From the NCBI GenBank assembly GCA_025456145.1, contig JALOLD010000006.1, positions 62,001 to 126,000 of the forward strand: a stretch of DNA of 64,000 nt, in the 5' to 3' direction. Under the pieces are notes generated by a model, which saw only the letters and a program-made list of their open reading frames with translations, searched no databases and was not told where the DNA came from. This stretch comes from Thermoanaerobaculales bacterium. Its GTDB lineage: Bacteria > Acidobacteriota > Thermoanaerobaculia > Thermoanaerobaculales > Sulfomarinibacteraceae. The translations under genes and the position numbers were made by a program. Positions 18,055 to 25,798 of the stretch are shown here, one piece after another. Position 1 is the stretch's first letter, and each line of letters begins with the position of its first letter.

Positions 18055-18528
18055 TCAGTCGGTCTGGACGCCTTCCGGATAGGAGATGAAGGTGCCCTGC
18101 GAGTAGACGATGTCGCAGTCCATGTCGGCGGTCGGAGCACGGTTGTAGGATGACGAATCGAGCCCGAACTCGAAGACCTTGTCGCGGGCCGACGAGGCGA
18201 CGGTGTAGAAGCGCGACTCGGAGCGGACCTGGAAGACCTCGCGCCAGCCGTCGGCGTCCGGCGTCTTCTTGACGTAGATCGGCGCGATCAACGTGTCCCA
18301 AGTGACCGTGATCAGCTGGTCGGCATTGCCGGTGTTCGGGTAGAAGCTCCAGTCGACGGCGTAGGCCTCGGCCGCGGTGCCGATGGTCCGGATGTCGGCC
18401 ATGGTGCGCTTCTGGCGCGAACGGTTGATGGCGTTGAGCAGGTTCGGGATCGCGATGGCGGCGATGATCCCGATGATCGCGACGACGATCAGCAGCTCGA
18501 TGAGAGTGAAACCCTTCTGTCTGCGCAT
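18055..18528 (-). CDS. pilA: Type IV pilin (PilA-like major pilin)
   Basis: 157 residues. A six-residue leader MRRQKG is cut before F, giving GFTLIELLIVVAIIGIIAAIAIPN, the class III signal with the Glu at mature position 5, followed by the N-terminal helix. The globular part (YAVDWSFYPNTG...) resembles GspG/short-type pilins; only one Cys is present, so there is no D-region disulphide. The start has AAAAGGAGG eight bases upstream. It has its own sigma-54 promoter and terminator, a monocistronic layout typical of a highly expressed major pilin. A type II secretion pseudopilin is the main alternative. Confidence 0.88.
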   Translation of the reverse strand: MRRQKGFTLIELLIVVAIIGIIAAIAIPNLLNAINRSRQKRTMADIRTIGTAAEAYAVDWSFYPNTGNADQLITVTWDTLIAPIYVKKTPDADGWREVFQVRSESRFYTVASSARDKVFEFGLDSSSYNRAPTADMDCDIVYSQGTFISYPEGVQTD

Positions 18529-18562
18529 TTCAGTCCTCCTTTTCAGATCCGATGTCGTCTCA

Positions 18563-18578
18563 GCAAGGTCCGTGCCAG
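18563..18578 (-). promoter_or_regulatory. Sigma-54 (RpoN) promoter of the pilin gene
   Basis: The minus strand reads TGGCAC GGACC TTGCT, an essentially perfect match to the -24/-12 consensus TGGCAC-N5-TTGCW. The predicted transcription start is about 18551, leaving a 22-nt leader that contains the AAAAGGAGG ribosome site. pilA genes of Pseudomonas, Geobacter and Myxococcus are RpoN-dependent, which agrees. Confidence 0.85.
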
Positions 18579-18606
18579 GAATCTCTGCCGTCTTGGTTGT
18601 TGCACG

Positions 18607-18623
18607 ATGACGCTGAGCGTCAT
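18607..18623. promoter_or_regulatory. 17-bp perfect palindrome upstream of the pilin sigma-54 promoter
   Basis: ATGACGCT-G-AGCGTCAT has 8-bp perfect arms around a single central base. It is centred about 64 bp upstream of the predicted start site, where a sigma-54 enhancer-binding protein (PilR-like) site could lie. Binding is inferred from symmetry and position only. Confidence 0.5.
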
Positions 18624-18651
18624 TCGCCTCGCGGCCGGCTGCCGCCGGGCG

Positions 18652-19884
18652 TCATTCCCCGGCGCCGGATCGTTCCCACCGGCGCGCCGGGTTCCACACC
18701 CCGGGCCAGTCGGCGGCGCCGGTCACCCGGACCGCGAGGGCGCCGCACCAGTAGTCGTAGGCGTGACCTTCGCGGGTATGGATGGCGATGTCGACGGAGT
18801 AGTCGCCCGGCGCCAGGTCGAGGGCCGGGTAGGCGCAGCGGATCTCGCCCCCGCCCTCGAGAGCCTGCGGACCCAACCCGTCGAGATCGGTGTTGTGGCC
18901 GGTCACCAGGACGCCATCGGCGGTGCTCCAGGCGACGCCGACGACCGCGTCCCCCACCGGCCGATGGACGCGGAAGGTGACGACGAGGGCGCACGGCGAG
19001 CCGGTCGGCACGAGGCGGGCGGCGCCGGCGCCCGAGGCCAGAGCGACCGAGACGATCTCGACCTCGCCGCTGCCCCACCGCCGGCCCTCCTCGAGCACCC
19101 GGACCTCGCCGCCGCCCTTCTCGTCGGGTCGGTCCGGCGCGCCGGCGACATCGGCTCGGTAGCGGGCGATCACCCGTGCCGTCGGGCCCTCGGACCGGAT
19201 CCGACCCGCCCGCAGGTAGACCGCCCGCTCGGCAAAGGCCTCGACGAGCTCCAGATCGTGCGACACCAGCACCATGGTGACCCCGGCCCGGCGCATCCGG
19301 GCGAGCCGGTCGAGGCAGCGCCGGGTGAAGGCCTCGTCGCCGACCGCCAGCACCTCGTCGATGAGCAGGATGTCCGGGTTCACCGCGACCGCCACCGCGA
19401 AGCCGAGCCGGACGTACATTCCCGACGAGTAGGTCTTGACCGGCTCGTCGATGAAGTCGCCGATCCCGGCGAAGTCGACGATCTCTGGCAGGCGGCGTTC
19501 GACCTCCCGCCGGTCGAGCCCGAGCAGCATGCCGTTGATGACGACGTTCTCCCGACCGGTGATCTCGGGGTGGAAGCCCGCGCCGAGCTCGATCAGCGCG
19601 GTCACCCGGCCGTCGACGACGACCGTGCCCTCGGTCGGTCTGAGGATCCCGCCGGCGAGCTTGAGCAGGGTCGACTTGCCCGAGCCGTTCGGCCCGATCA
19701 GCGCCACCGCCTCACCCGGCTCGATCGTCAGGTCGATACCGTCGAGGGCGACGTGGCTCGCCGTTGCCTTTCGCCGCCGCCACCTGCCGCCGAGCAGCGC
19801 TCCCTTGACCGACTCGTGGGGCTGCCTCGAGCCGCGCCACCGGTAGACCTTGCGCACGCCCGAGAAGCGGAGCTCGCCCTTCAC
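18652..19884 (-). CDS. Second polysaccharide ABC exporter ATPase (Wzt-like) with C-terminal extension
   Basis: 410 residues from the GTG at 19884, overlapping the permease stop as GTGA. Walker A GPNGSGKST is at residues 64-72, the signature is YSSGMYVRLGF, and Walker B is DILLIDEVLAVGD. The C-terminal ~150 residues contain the Wzt_C-like beta region (SPCALVVTFRVHRPVGDAVV and GEIRCAYPALDLAPGDYSVD). It resembles the ATPase at 6770-8044 but is clearly distinct in sequence, so the organism exports at least two glycans by ABC transport or uses two specificities. Confidence 0.9.
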   Translation of the reverse strand: MKGELRFSGVRKVYRWRGSRQPHESVKGALLGGRWRRRKATASHVALDGIDLTIEPGEAVALIGPNGSGKSTLLKLAGGILRPTEGTVVVDGRVTALIELGAGFHPEITGRENVVINGMLLGLDRREVERRLPEIVDFAGIGDFIDEPVKTYSSGMYVRLGFAVAVAVNPDILLIDEVLAVGDEAFTRRCLDRLARMRRAGVTMVLVSHDLELVEAFAERAVYLRAGRIRSEGPTARVIARYRADVAGAPDRPDEKGGGEVRVLEEGRRWGSGEVEIVSVALASGAGAARLVPTGSPCALVVTFRVHRPVGDAVVGVAWSTADGVLVTGHNTDLDGLGPQALEGGGEIRCAYPALDLAPGDYSVDIAIHTREGHAYDYWCGALAVRVTGAADWPGVWNPARRWERSGAGE

Positions 19885-20684
19885 ACCGACTCCACCAGGG
19901 TGTCGCGCAGACGCGCGAACACCAGCGCCCCGGCCCCCCAACCGACCAGGCCGACCGCCGCCGCCACGAGCCACAGCCGCGGTCCGGGAACGACGCCTGA
20001 GAAAACGACGTCGCGGTACAGCTCGACCGGGGCGGCCATCGGGTTGAGCCGGAGCACCCGCTCGAGCCACGACGGCACGGCGAGCCCGTCGAGGCTGTAG
20101 ATGATCGGCGAGGCGAAGAACAGCAGGTTGAGCAGGTGGCCGACGAGGTCGCGCAGATCGCGGTACCTCGCCGACAGCGCCGACACGGCGAGCGACGCGC
20201 CCCCGGCGAGCAGCAGCCACGGGACGAGGGCGAGCGGCAGCAGCCAGAGGGTCGCCGGAAAGGGGTGGGCGCCGGCGAGCGCCGCCGCCGCGAGGGCGGC
20301 GACGAGCACCGGCAACGCCAGGAGGTGGTGAACGAAGTGCGACGTCACCGTGACCGCCGGGAAGATCTCGGGTGGACACATCACCTTGGCGAGGAGGGGG
20401 CCGTTGTCGATCAGGGTGACCGAGGCGTCGAGCACCGTCCCGGAGAAGAAGAGCCACGGCAGGAGGCCGCTGAACAGGAAGAGCGGGTACGGGTCGCCGC
20501 CCGGGAAGCGAGGATCGAAGATATAGGTGAAGACGACCGCATAGACCGCGAGCAGCAGGAGCGGGTTGAGCAGCGACCAGACGAAGCCGAGCACCGACGC
20601 GCGATAGCGGGCGTTGAGCTCGCGGCGCACCAGGACCGCGACCAGCGCTCGCTGGCGCCAGAGCACGCGCACCAGCTCGGTCAT
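19881..20684 (-). CDS. Second polysaccharide ABC exporter permease (Wzm-like, ABC-2 type)
   Basis: 267 residues from the ATG at 20684 (MTELVRVLWRQRALV). VRRELNARYRASVLGFVWSLLNP is the Wzm/TagG N-terminal signature and YRDLRDLVGHLLNLLFFASPIIY the conserved mid-region; about six TM segments. It begins 5 bp after the stop of the periplasmic-binding lipoprotein gene, so the three genes form one operon. Membrane export of a lipid-linked glycan is the family role. Confidence 0.9.
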   Translation of the reverse strand: MTELVRVLWRQRALVAVLVRRELNARYRASVLGFVWSLLNPLLLLAVYAVVFTYIFDPRFPGGDPYPLFLFSGLLPWLFFSGTVLDASVTLIDNGPLLAKVMCPPEIFPAVTVTSHFVHHLLALPVLVAALAAAALAGAHPFPATLWLLPLALVPWLLLAGGASLAVSALSARYRDLRDLVGHLLNLLFFASPIIYSLDGLAVPSWLERVLRLNPMAAPVELYRDVVFSGVVPGPRLWLVAAAVGLVGWGAGALVFARLRDTLVESV

Positions 20685-20689
20685 GTCGC

Positions 20690-21871
20690 CTAGCCGCCCT
20701 CGGTGACGAGAAGGTCCTGGACCTCGCGCAGGATCCGCTCGCGCTCGGTCGTGATGTAGCGCTGGTAGCTCACCACCTGGCCGTCCTTGACGATGAACAT
20801 CTTGGGGTAGTGCTTGACGTCGCCGTAGTCGTCGAAGAGGATCGGCCCGGTCACGCCCATCAGCTCGTTCATCCCGAAGTGGAAGGCCCGGCGGATCTCG
20901 TTGGTCTCGGGCGGGTCGGCGATCGTCATCACCTGGATGGTCAGCCACATCGCGTCGTACCCGTGCGCCGCGAAGACGTCCGGCGCCTTGCCGAGGGCAT
21001 CCATGTAGCGGTTGACGAACCCGACCACCGGCTCCTGGTCGGAGGTCCGGTCGAAGGGCGGCAGCGGGAACAGGATCCCCTCGGCGGCCGCCCCGGCCTC
21101 GGCGATGACCCGATCGGAGAAAAAGGCGGATGTCGTCACGATCCGCCCTTCCCAGCCCCGCTCCCGGAGGTGGAGGACGACCTCGAGGATCTGCCCGGCG
21201 TAGCCGATGATGTAGACCGCGCCGACGTTGCTCGCCGTCAGTACCCGATCCGAAGCCGACCTCCAGTCGGGCTCGGTGAGATCGACGCGGTCGACGATCT
21301 CGCCTCCGAGGGCATCCGCGAACTGGTTGACGAACTCCGGCTCGATGCCCGTGGAATAGTCGCCGCCTCCGCTGTAGACCACCGTCCGGCTCTGGCCGAG
21401 CCGGTCGAACATGAACCGGGCGGCGGTCTGACCCTCGAGCTCGTCCGACGGGTAGAGGCGGAAGAACAGCTTCGACCGCTGACCGATCCCCGGAACCGAA
21501 GCGGTCGGCGACAGGCACACCACCCCGAGCGAGTCGAGGACCTCGACGACGGCCAGCGCCTCGGCGCTGGTGGCTCCGCCGATCACCATCTTGACCTTCC
21601 GCTCGGCGACCATCCGGCGCAGCTCGCTGACCGCCCGCTCCGGGTCGGACTGGGTGTCCGCCCATACCACGTCGAAGCCGGTCGGCAGGCCGCCGCGCTG
21701 CCGGGCGTCGCTGATCGCGAGGCGGATCCCGCTCTCGATGGACTCGCCATAGGTCCCGGCCTCGCCCGTCGTAGGGAGCAGCACGCCCACCACCGGCTTC
21801 GTGCCACACCCGGTCGACGCCGCAACGAGGAGCGCCAGTGCGCCGATGGTCAGCCCGACTCGCCGGAACAT
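20690..21871 (-). CDS. LivJ-type periplasmic-binding lipoprotein
   Basis: 393 residues with a lipoprotein signal: a hydrophobic stretch and the lipobox AASTGC, with Cys at about position 22. The mature part starts KPVVGVLLPTTGEAGTYGESIESG, the Peripla_BP_6 (branched-chain amino-acid receptor) opening, and continues with the family pattern GGATSAEALAVVEVLDSLGVVCLSP and VYIIGYAGQILEVVLHL. These proteins normally feed LivHMGF importers, none of which is present. Here it is the first gene of an operon with a glycan exporter. It may sense an amino acid, nucleotide sugar or peptide; the ligand is unknown. Confidence 0.85.
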   Translation of the reverse strand: MFRRVGLTIGALALLVAASTGCGTKPVVGVLLPTTGEAGTYGESIESGIRLAISDARQRGGLPTGFDVVWADTQSDPERAVSELRRMVAERKVKMVIGGATSAEALAVVEVLDSLGVVCLSPTASVPGIGQRSKLFFRLYPSDELEGQTAARFMFDRLGQSRTVVYSGGGDYSTGIEPEFVNQFADALGGEIVDRVDLTEPDWRSASDRVLTASNVGAVYIIGYAGQILEVVLHLRERGWEGRIVTTSAFFSDRVIAEAGAAAEGILFPLPPFDRTSDQEPVVGFVNRYMDALGKAPDVFAAHGYDAMWLTIQVMTIADPPETNEIRRAFHFGMNELMGVTGPILFDDYGDVKHYPKMFIVKDGQVVSYQRYITTERERILREVQDLLVTEGG

Positions 21872-21896
21872 GGTGCCACCTCCAGTGATCGGCCTC

Positions 21897-21905
21897 AGCC
21901 TAGCA
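21897..21905 (-). promoter_or_regulatory. Extended -10 for the binding-protein/exporter operon
   Basis: The minus strand reads TGC TAGGCT, 25 nt upstream of the ATG at 21871, with a GGAGGTGG ribosome site between. The hexamer is a weak match but carries the TGn extension. The same 9-mer precedes ubiE at 54679. Confidence 0.45.
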
Positions 21906-21949
21906 CAGCCCGCCGCGCTCGACCGGTCCGCAGCCGCGCTCAGCTTCCG

Positions 21950-22828
21950 TCAATCTTCCTCGTCCTCGGTCTCATGACCGACCAGAGAATCGAAGACCTC
22001 GCGTCGACCGACCCCGAGCCGGTCGGCGGCGGCCCTGATCGCCCGCGTCCGCGGCAGTCCGGCGGCGATCGCGTCGTCGTACGCCTCACGGATCTGCCGG
22101 GCGTCGACGCCCCGGTCGACCTCGACCCGGTCGTCCGGACCGACGACCAGGACGTACTCGCCGCGCGGCCGGGCGACCTCGCCGCCGACGGCGAGCTCGC
22201 CGAGGGTCGCGGTCACCGCCCGCTCGAACCGCTTCGACAGCTCGGCCAGGAGCGTCGCCGGGCGGTCTCGACCGAGGCCCGCCGCCAGGTCCTGAAGCTC
22301 GGCCGCGAGACGGTGCGGCGAGAGCAGCACGACGAGGGTCCAGGCCACCCCGGAGAGCTCCTCGATCCGCCGGCGACGCGCCGCGGCCCTCGCCGGCAGG
22401 AACCCGACCAGGGTGGCGGGCAACGGCGGCTGACCCGAGGCGGCGAGGGCCGCGGTGAACGACGACGGCCCGGGCACGCTCGCCACCGGCAGGGCCTCAC
22501 GACGCACCGCCCTGACCAGACCGAAGCCCGGATCGGACAGCACCGGCGTGCCGGCGTCGCTCATCAGCACCACCGATCCTCCCGTGCGGAGGACGTCGAG
22601 GACCCGTTCGAGCCGCCGGTCCTCGTTGTGCTCGTGAAAGCTCAGGAGCCGGCCGGTCGCCGCCACCCCGATCCGACCGAGCAGGCTCCGCGCGCGACGG
22701 GTGTCCTCGGCGAGGATCGTCGTCGCGCCGGCCATGACCTCGGCCGCGCGCGGCGACAGATCGGCGATGGTGCCGATCGGCGTGGCCACGATCCACAGGG
22801 TTCCGGGCGTCCGTTCGACCGGAGACAC
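21950..22828 (-). CDS. rsmI: 16S rRNA (cytidine1402-2'-O)-methyltransferase RsmI
   Basis: 292 residues. LWIVATPIGTIADLSPRAAEV is the N-terminal tetrapyrrole-methylase-fold motif, AEDTRRARSLL follows, SFHEHNE is the next conserved block, and VVLMSDAGTPVLSDPG and PVASVPGPSSFTAALAASG are near-invariant in RsmI. The C-terminal helix-turn-helix-like part (GLPRTRAIRAAADRLGVGRREVF) is the usual RsmI_HTH. The GTG start at 22828 has no Shine-Dalgarno and lies 6 nt from an extended -10, suggesting leaderless translation. It methylates C1402 of 16S rRNA using SAM. Confidence 0.93.
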   Translation of the reverse strand: MSPVERTPGTLWIVATPIGTIADLSPRAAEVMAGATTILAEDTRRARSLLGRIGVAATGRLLSFHEHNEDRRLERVLDVLRTGGSVVLMSDAGTPVLSDPGFGLVRAVRREALPVASVPGPSSFTAALAASGQPPLPATLVGFLPARAAARRRRIEELSGVAWTLVVLLSPHRLAAELQDLAAGLGRDRPATLLAELSKRFERAVTATLGELAVGGEVARPRGEYVLVVGPDDRVEVDRGVDARQIREAYDDAIAAGLPRTRAIRAAADRLGVGRREVFDSLVGHETEDEED

Positions 22829-22830
22829 GT

Positions 22831-22843
22831 TGCTATGATACCA
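22831..22843. promoter_or_regulatory. Bidirectional extended -10 element shared by rsmI and the SurA-like gene
   Basis: The plus strand reads TGC TATGAT, the minus strand TGG TATCAT, on the same 13 bp. Each hexamer is 5/6 to consensus with a TGn extension. Exactly 6 nt separate each hexamer from a GTG start (22846 on plus, 22828 on minus), so +1 would be the first base of each start codon. The whole divergent intergenic region is 17 bp. Confidence 0.65.
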
Positions 22844-22845
22844 GG

Positions 22846-23490
22846 GTGAGGACCGCTGCAGCAGCGCTCATCCTGCTGATTACGGGCCAGTTGGTCGGCG
22901 CACAGCCGAGCGGCCCGATGATCGTCGAGGAGGTCGTCGCGGTGGTCGACCGGACGCCCCTGCTGCGCAGCGACATCGACCTCGCCGAGCTCCTCGATCT
23001 CGTCGACCGGCCGCCCGGCGAGGGCGAGGAGGCCTACCGCTCCGCCCTGCTCGACGCGAGGATCCAGCTCGAGGTCCAGTTCCGCGACCTCGAGGCCTCG
23101 GGGGTCCTCTTCCGTCTCGACCTCGACGTGACCGGCGTCCGCCGGTCGCTGCTCGAGGCGGTCGGCGGGCTCGAGGCGGTCGGCCCCGAGCTTCGGGCTT
23201 CGGGTCTCGGCGACGCCGACATCGACGAGCTCGCCCTCCGGATCTGCGCGGTCAATGGCTACGTCGAGCAGCGGCTGCGACCGAGGGTCAGCGTCGGCAT
23301 GGCCGAGATCGAGGCCGCCTATCAGGAGCTCGTGATCGCTCTCGCCACGAGCGGAGAGCCGGCCCCACCCCTCGCCGAGGTCCACGGCCGGCTCCACAGC
23401 GTGATCACCGAGCGTAAGCTCAACGACGAGATCGAGCGATGGGTGGAGCGGGCCCTCGCCGAGCGCGAGGTCACTCGGTTCGTGCGCTGA
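22846..23490 (+). CDS. SurA N-terminal-domain-like periplasmic protein without a PPIase domain
   Basis: 214 residues with a Sec signal peptide (MRTAAAALILLITGQLVGAQP). VEEVVAVVDRTPLLRSDIDLAELL matches the opening strand and helix of SurA_N chaperones, and the C-terminal helix (GRLHSVITERKLNDEIERWVERAL) matches the segment that packs back on that domain. No parvulin domain is present, so it is about half the length of SurA. A periplasmic outer-membrane-protein chaperone role is inferred. The GTG start lacks a ribosome site and fits a leaderless transcript. Its 3' end overlaps the converging slt gene by 20 bp. Confidence 0.7.
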   Translation: MRTAAAALILLITGQLVGAQPSGPMIVEEVVAVVDRTPLLRSDIDLAELLDLVDRPPGEGEEAYRSALLDARIQLEVQFRDLEASGVLFRLDLDVTGVRRSLLEAVGGLEAVGPELRASGLGDADIDELALRICAVNGYVEQRLRPRVSVGMAEIEAAYQELVIALATSGEPAPPLAEVHGRLHSVITERKLNDEIERWVERALAEREVTRFVR

Positions 23491-25645
23491 CCCGCGAGCT
23501 CGGTGATCCGTACAGCCCCTCGTACGCGACCGCCGACGCCAGCACCTCCTCGGTGTACTCACGGGTCACCTCGAAGCTGACCCCGGCGAGATACCGCGCC
23601 TCGGAGCAGGCGCCGCCGCACTGGGCGAGCCACAGCCTGGCCTGCGCCTCGCCGGCGTTGTACGCTGCCACCGCCGCCGCCCGGTTGCCGTCAAACGCCT
23701 CGAGCAGCCGACCGAGCTCCGCGGCGCCGAGGTCGAGGGCGATCAACGGCTCGAAGAGGTCGTCGGGATCGATGTCCGGTCGGCCTTGGGCCCGCCCGAT
23801 GGCCGTCGCGGTGGCCGGCATGATCTGCATCAGCCCCCGCGCCCCGACCGACGACAGGACCGACGGGTTCCAGCGCGACTCCTCACGGGCGACCCCGGCG
23901 AGCAGCGCCCACGGCAGACCGTGACGGGCGCCCGCGGCGCGTACCTCCGCGTCGAACGGGAGAGGGTAGTAGGCGCGACGCAACCCCGACGGAAGACCGC
24001 GAGCCGACAGGCCGGGGATGGCCTGGCGGCGAACCGCGTCGGCCGCCGAGATGGCGAGCCACGGGCGGCCGAGGGCGAGCTCGGTCTGGGCCGTCCACCA
24101 GGTGGCGCGCGCCGAGCCCCGGGGCAGACCCGACGGGTCCCAGCGAACCGCCGCCGATTCGAGCCCGATCGCCCAGAATCTCGCCGCGAGCCCGGGCGGG
24201 AATGCCGGCTCCTCCGGCTCGCCATCGAGGCCGGCGACGACCGCGGCGCGCTGCCTGAGCTCGACGAGGCGCGGCTCGTCCGGCTCGAGCAGCAACGACC
24301 GGAGCAGCGCGCGGCGACTCACCCGTTCGGCAGGATCGGCCAGCGCCTCGGCCTCGAGCCGGCGCCACCTCTCGACCAGACCCGGGTCGATCGCGGCCAT
24401 CACCCGACGCGCCTCGCCAGCCCAGTAGGAATCGAGCGCGGCGGACCCCGCCACGAGGATCTCGAGCGCGGTCGCCGGCTCGTCGGCCGCGACCGCGGCC
24501 TCGGCGGCGAGGACCGATGCCATGCCGCGCCACGGGTCCCGCGACACTTGGGCCAACCGCCGGCGTCCGCTTTCGGCCCGCCCGGCGTCGAGCTCGTCCA
24601 GGCCGAGCATGAGCTCGCCCCTCGCCTGACCTCCTCGCGACCGCAGCTGGGCCAGCCCGGCCTGCGCCAGCCCGGGCTCGCCGCGACGCAGCCGGAGGCG
24701 GGCGAGGAACAACCTGCGGTCGTCGCTCGGCCGCAGCCGCACGGCACGCTGGGCCGCCGCCACCGCCGAGGCGAGATCGCCCGCGAGCTCGTGCGTCCGT
24801 CCGAGGTGGACCTCCAGCTCGGCCCGTCGTTCGTCCGCCGGCGTCGACGAGATCGCCGAGCCGTACCATGCCGCGGCCTCCGCCCAGTCCCCCCTCCGGA
24901 AGGCGCAGCGGCCCCGAAGAAAGGCCACCTCGCCCCGCGGCGTCTGGCTCGACGGCTCGGCGTACAGCCTCTCGAGCACCGGCGCCGCACGGTCATAGAG
25001 CCCGTGCCGGAAGTAGGTCTGCGCGATCCGCCACCGGTCGACCGGGTCCGGCTCGCCTCCGGCCTCGAGCTCGAGCGCCGCGTCGAGCGCCGGCAGGTCG
25101 TCGGTCGAAACGGCGAGCAGCCGGCTCAGCCGCGCCCGGTCCGGCGGCTCGGCGGTGCGGGCGAGGGCGAGCTCGAGTCCGCGTCGCGAGCTCCGTGAGA
25201 GGGTCGGCAGCGCGGCCTCGACCAGCGAACGCTGCGCGGTCGGCAGACCCGCCGACGCCGCGCGCTCGGCGAGGTCGAGGGCGGCGTCGCGAAGCTGGCT
25301 GGAGGGTGCGCTGACGAGCAGGCCGACGACCAGCTCGAGGGCCCGCGACGGATCGGCGACCACCACCAGCTCGGCGAGCTCGACCCGCGCCGCGGCGCCG
25401 AGCTCGGGGTCGTCGATCGCGAGCTCGAGGTAGCGCGTCCGGGCCGGGAGGTCGCCGGCAAGCCCGGCGGCGTGGGCCGCGACCAGCGCCTCCCCGGCAC
25501 GCAGCGGCAGCTGGTCCCGACGCTGCGATGCGGCGAGGAGCACCTGATCCCAGCGGCCAGCCAGGGCGAGGGCCTCGAGGCCGAGGACCTCGCCCGGAGA
25601 CGCCGCCTGCGCCCCTGCCGCGAGGAGAAGAGCCAAGCCGGTCAT
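23471..25645 (-). CDS. slt: Soluble lytic murein transglycosylase with N-terminal helical repeats
   Basis: 724 residues with an N-terminal signal-like segment ([15 protein letters not shown]). Residues ~30-540 are TPR/superhelical Ala-Arg-Leu-rich repeats, as in the Slt70 doughnut. The C-terminal SLT domain has [19 protein letters not shown] with the catalytic Glu of the ES motif, [14 protein letters not shown], and [17 protein letters not shown], the AYNAG signature. It cleaves the MurNAc-GlcNAc bond of peptidoglycan with 1,6-anhydro product formation. The start at 25645 lacks a clear ribosome site. Confidence 0.92.
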   Translation of the reverse strand: MTGLALLLAAGAQAASPGEVLGLEALALAGRWDQVLLAASQRRDQLPLRAGEALVAAHAAGLAGDLPARTRYLELAIDDPELGAAARVELAELVVVADPSRALELVVGLLVSAPSSQLRDAALDLAERAASAGLPTAQRSLVEAALPTLSRSSRRGLELALARTAEPPDRARLSRLLAVSTDDLPALDAALELEAGGEPDPVDRWRIAQTYFRHGLYDRAAPVLERLYAEPSSQTPRGEVAFLRGRCAFRRGDWAEAAAWYGSAISSTPADERRAELEVHLGRTHELAGDLASAVAAAQRAVRLRPSDDRRLFLARLRLRRGEPGLAQAGLAQLRSRGGQARGELMLGLDELDAGRAESGRRRLAQVSRDPWRGMASVLAAEAAVAADEPATALEILVAGSAALDSYWAGEARRVMAAIDPGLVERWRRLEAEALADPAERVSRRALLRSLLLEPDEPRLVELRQRAAVVAGLDGEPEEPAFPPGLAARFWAIGLESAAVRWDPSGLPRGSARATWWTAQTELALGRPWLAISAADAVRRQAIPGLSARGLPSGLRRAYYPLPFDAEVRAAGARHGLPWALLAGVAREESRWNPSVLSSVGARGLMQIMPATATAIGRAQGRPDIDPDDLFEPLIALDLGAAELGRLLEAFDGNRAAAVAAYNAGEAQARLWLAQCGGACSEARYLAGVSFEVTREYTEEVLASAVAYEGLYGSPSSRVSARTE

Positions 25646-25701
25646 CTCGAAACCCGGTCCCCCAGTGCGCTCCCCACGACCCCTCCCCCGCCCGGCGGTT
25701 C

Positions 25702-25729
25702 TTGCCGGCTCGCCCGATCTATGGATAAT
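25702..25729 (+). promoter_or_regulatory. Sigma-70-type promoter of trxB
   Basis: TTGCCG (25702-25707), a 16-bp spacer and GATAAT (25724-25729) lie about 70 bp upstream of the trxB ATG, in the divergent gap between slt and trxB. The hexamers match consensus at 4/6 and 5/6. Confidence 0.55.
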
Positions 25730-25798
25730 GCGAGGTTGCGGCGCACATTCCCACCACGGGCTCCGCGCCGCCTCGGCTCGTCACGGAGGCCCCTCATC

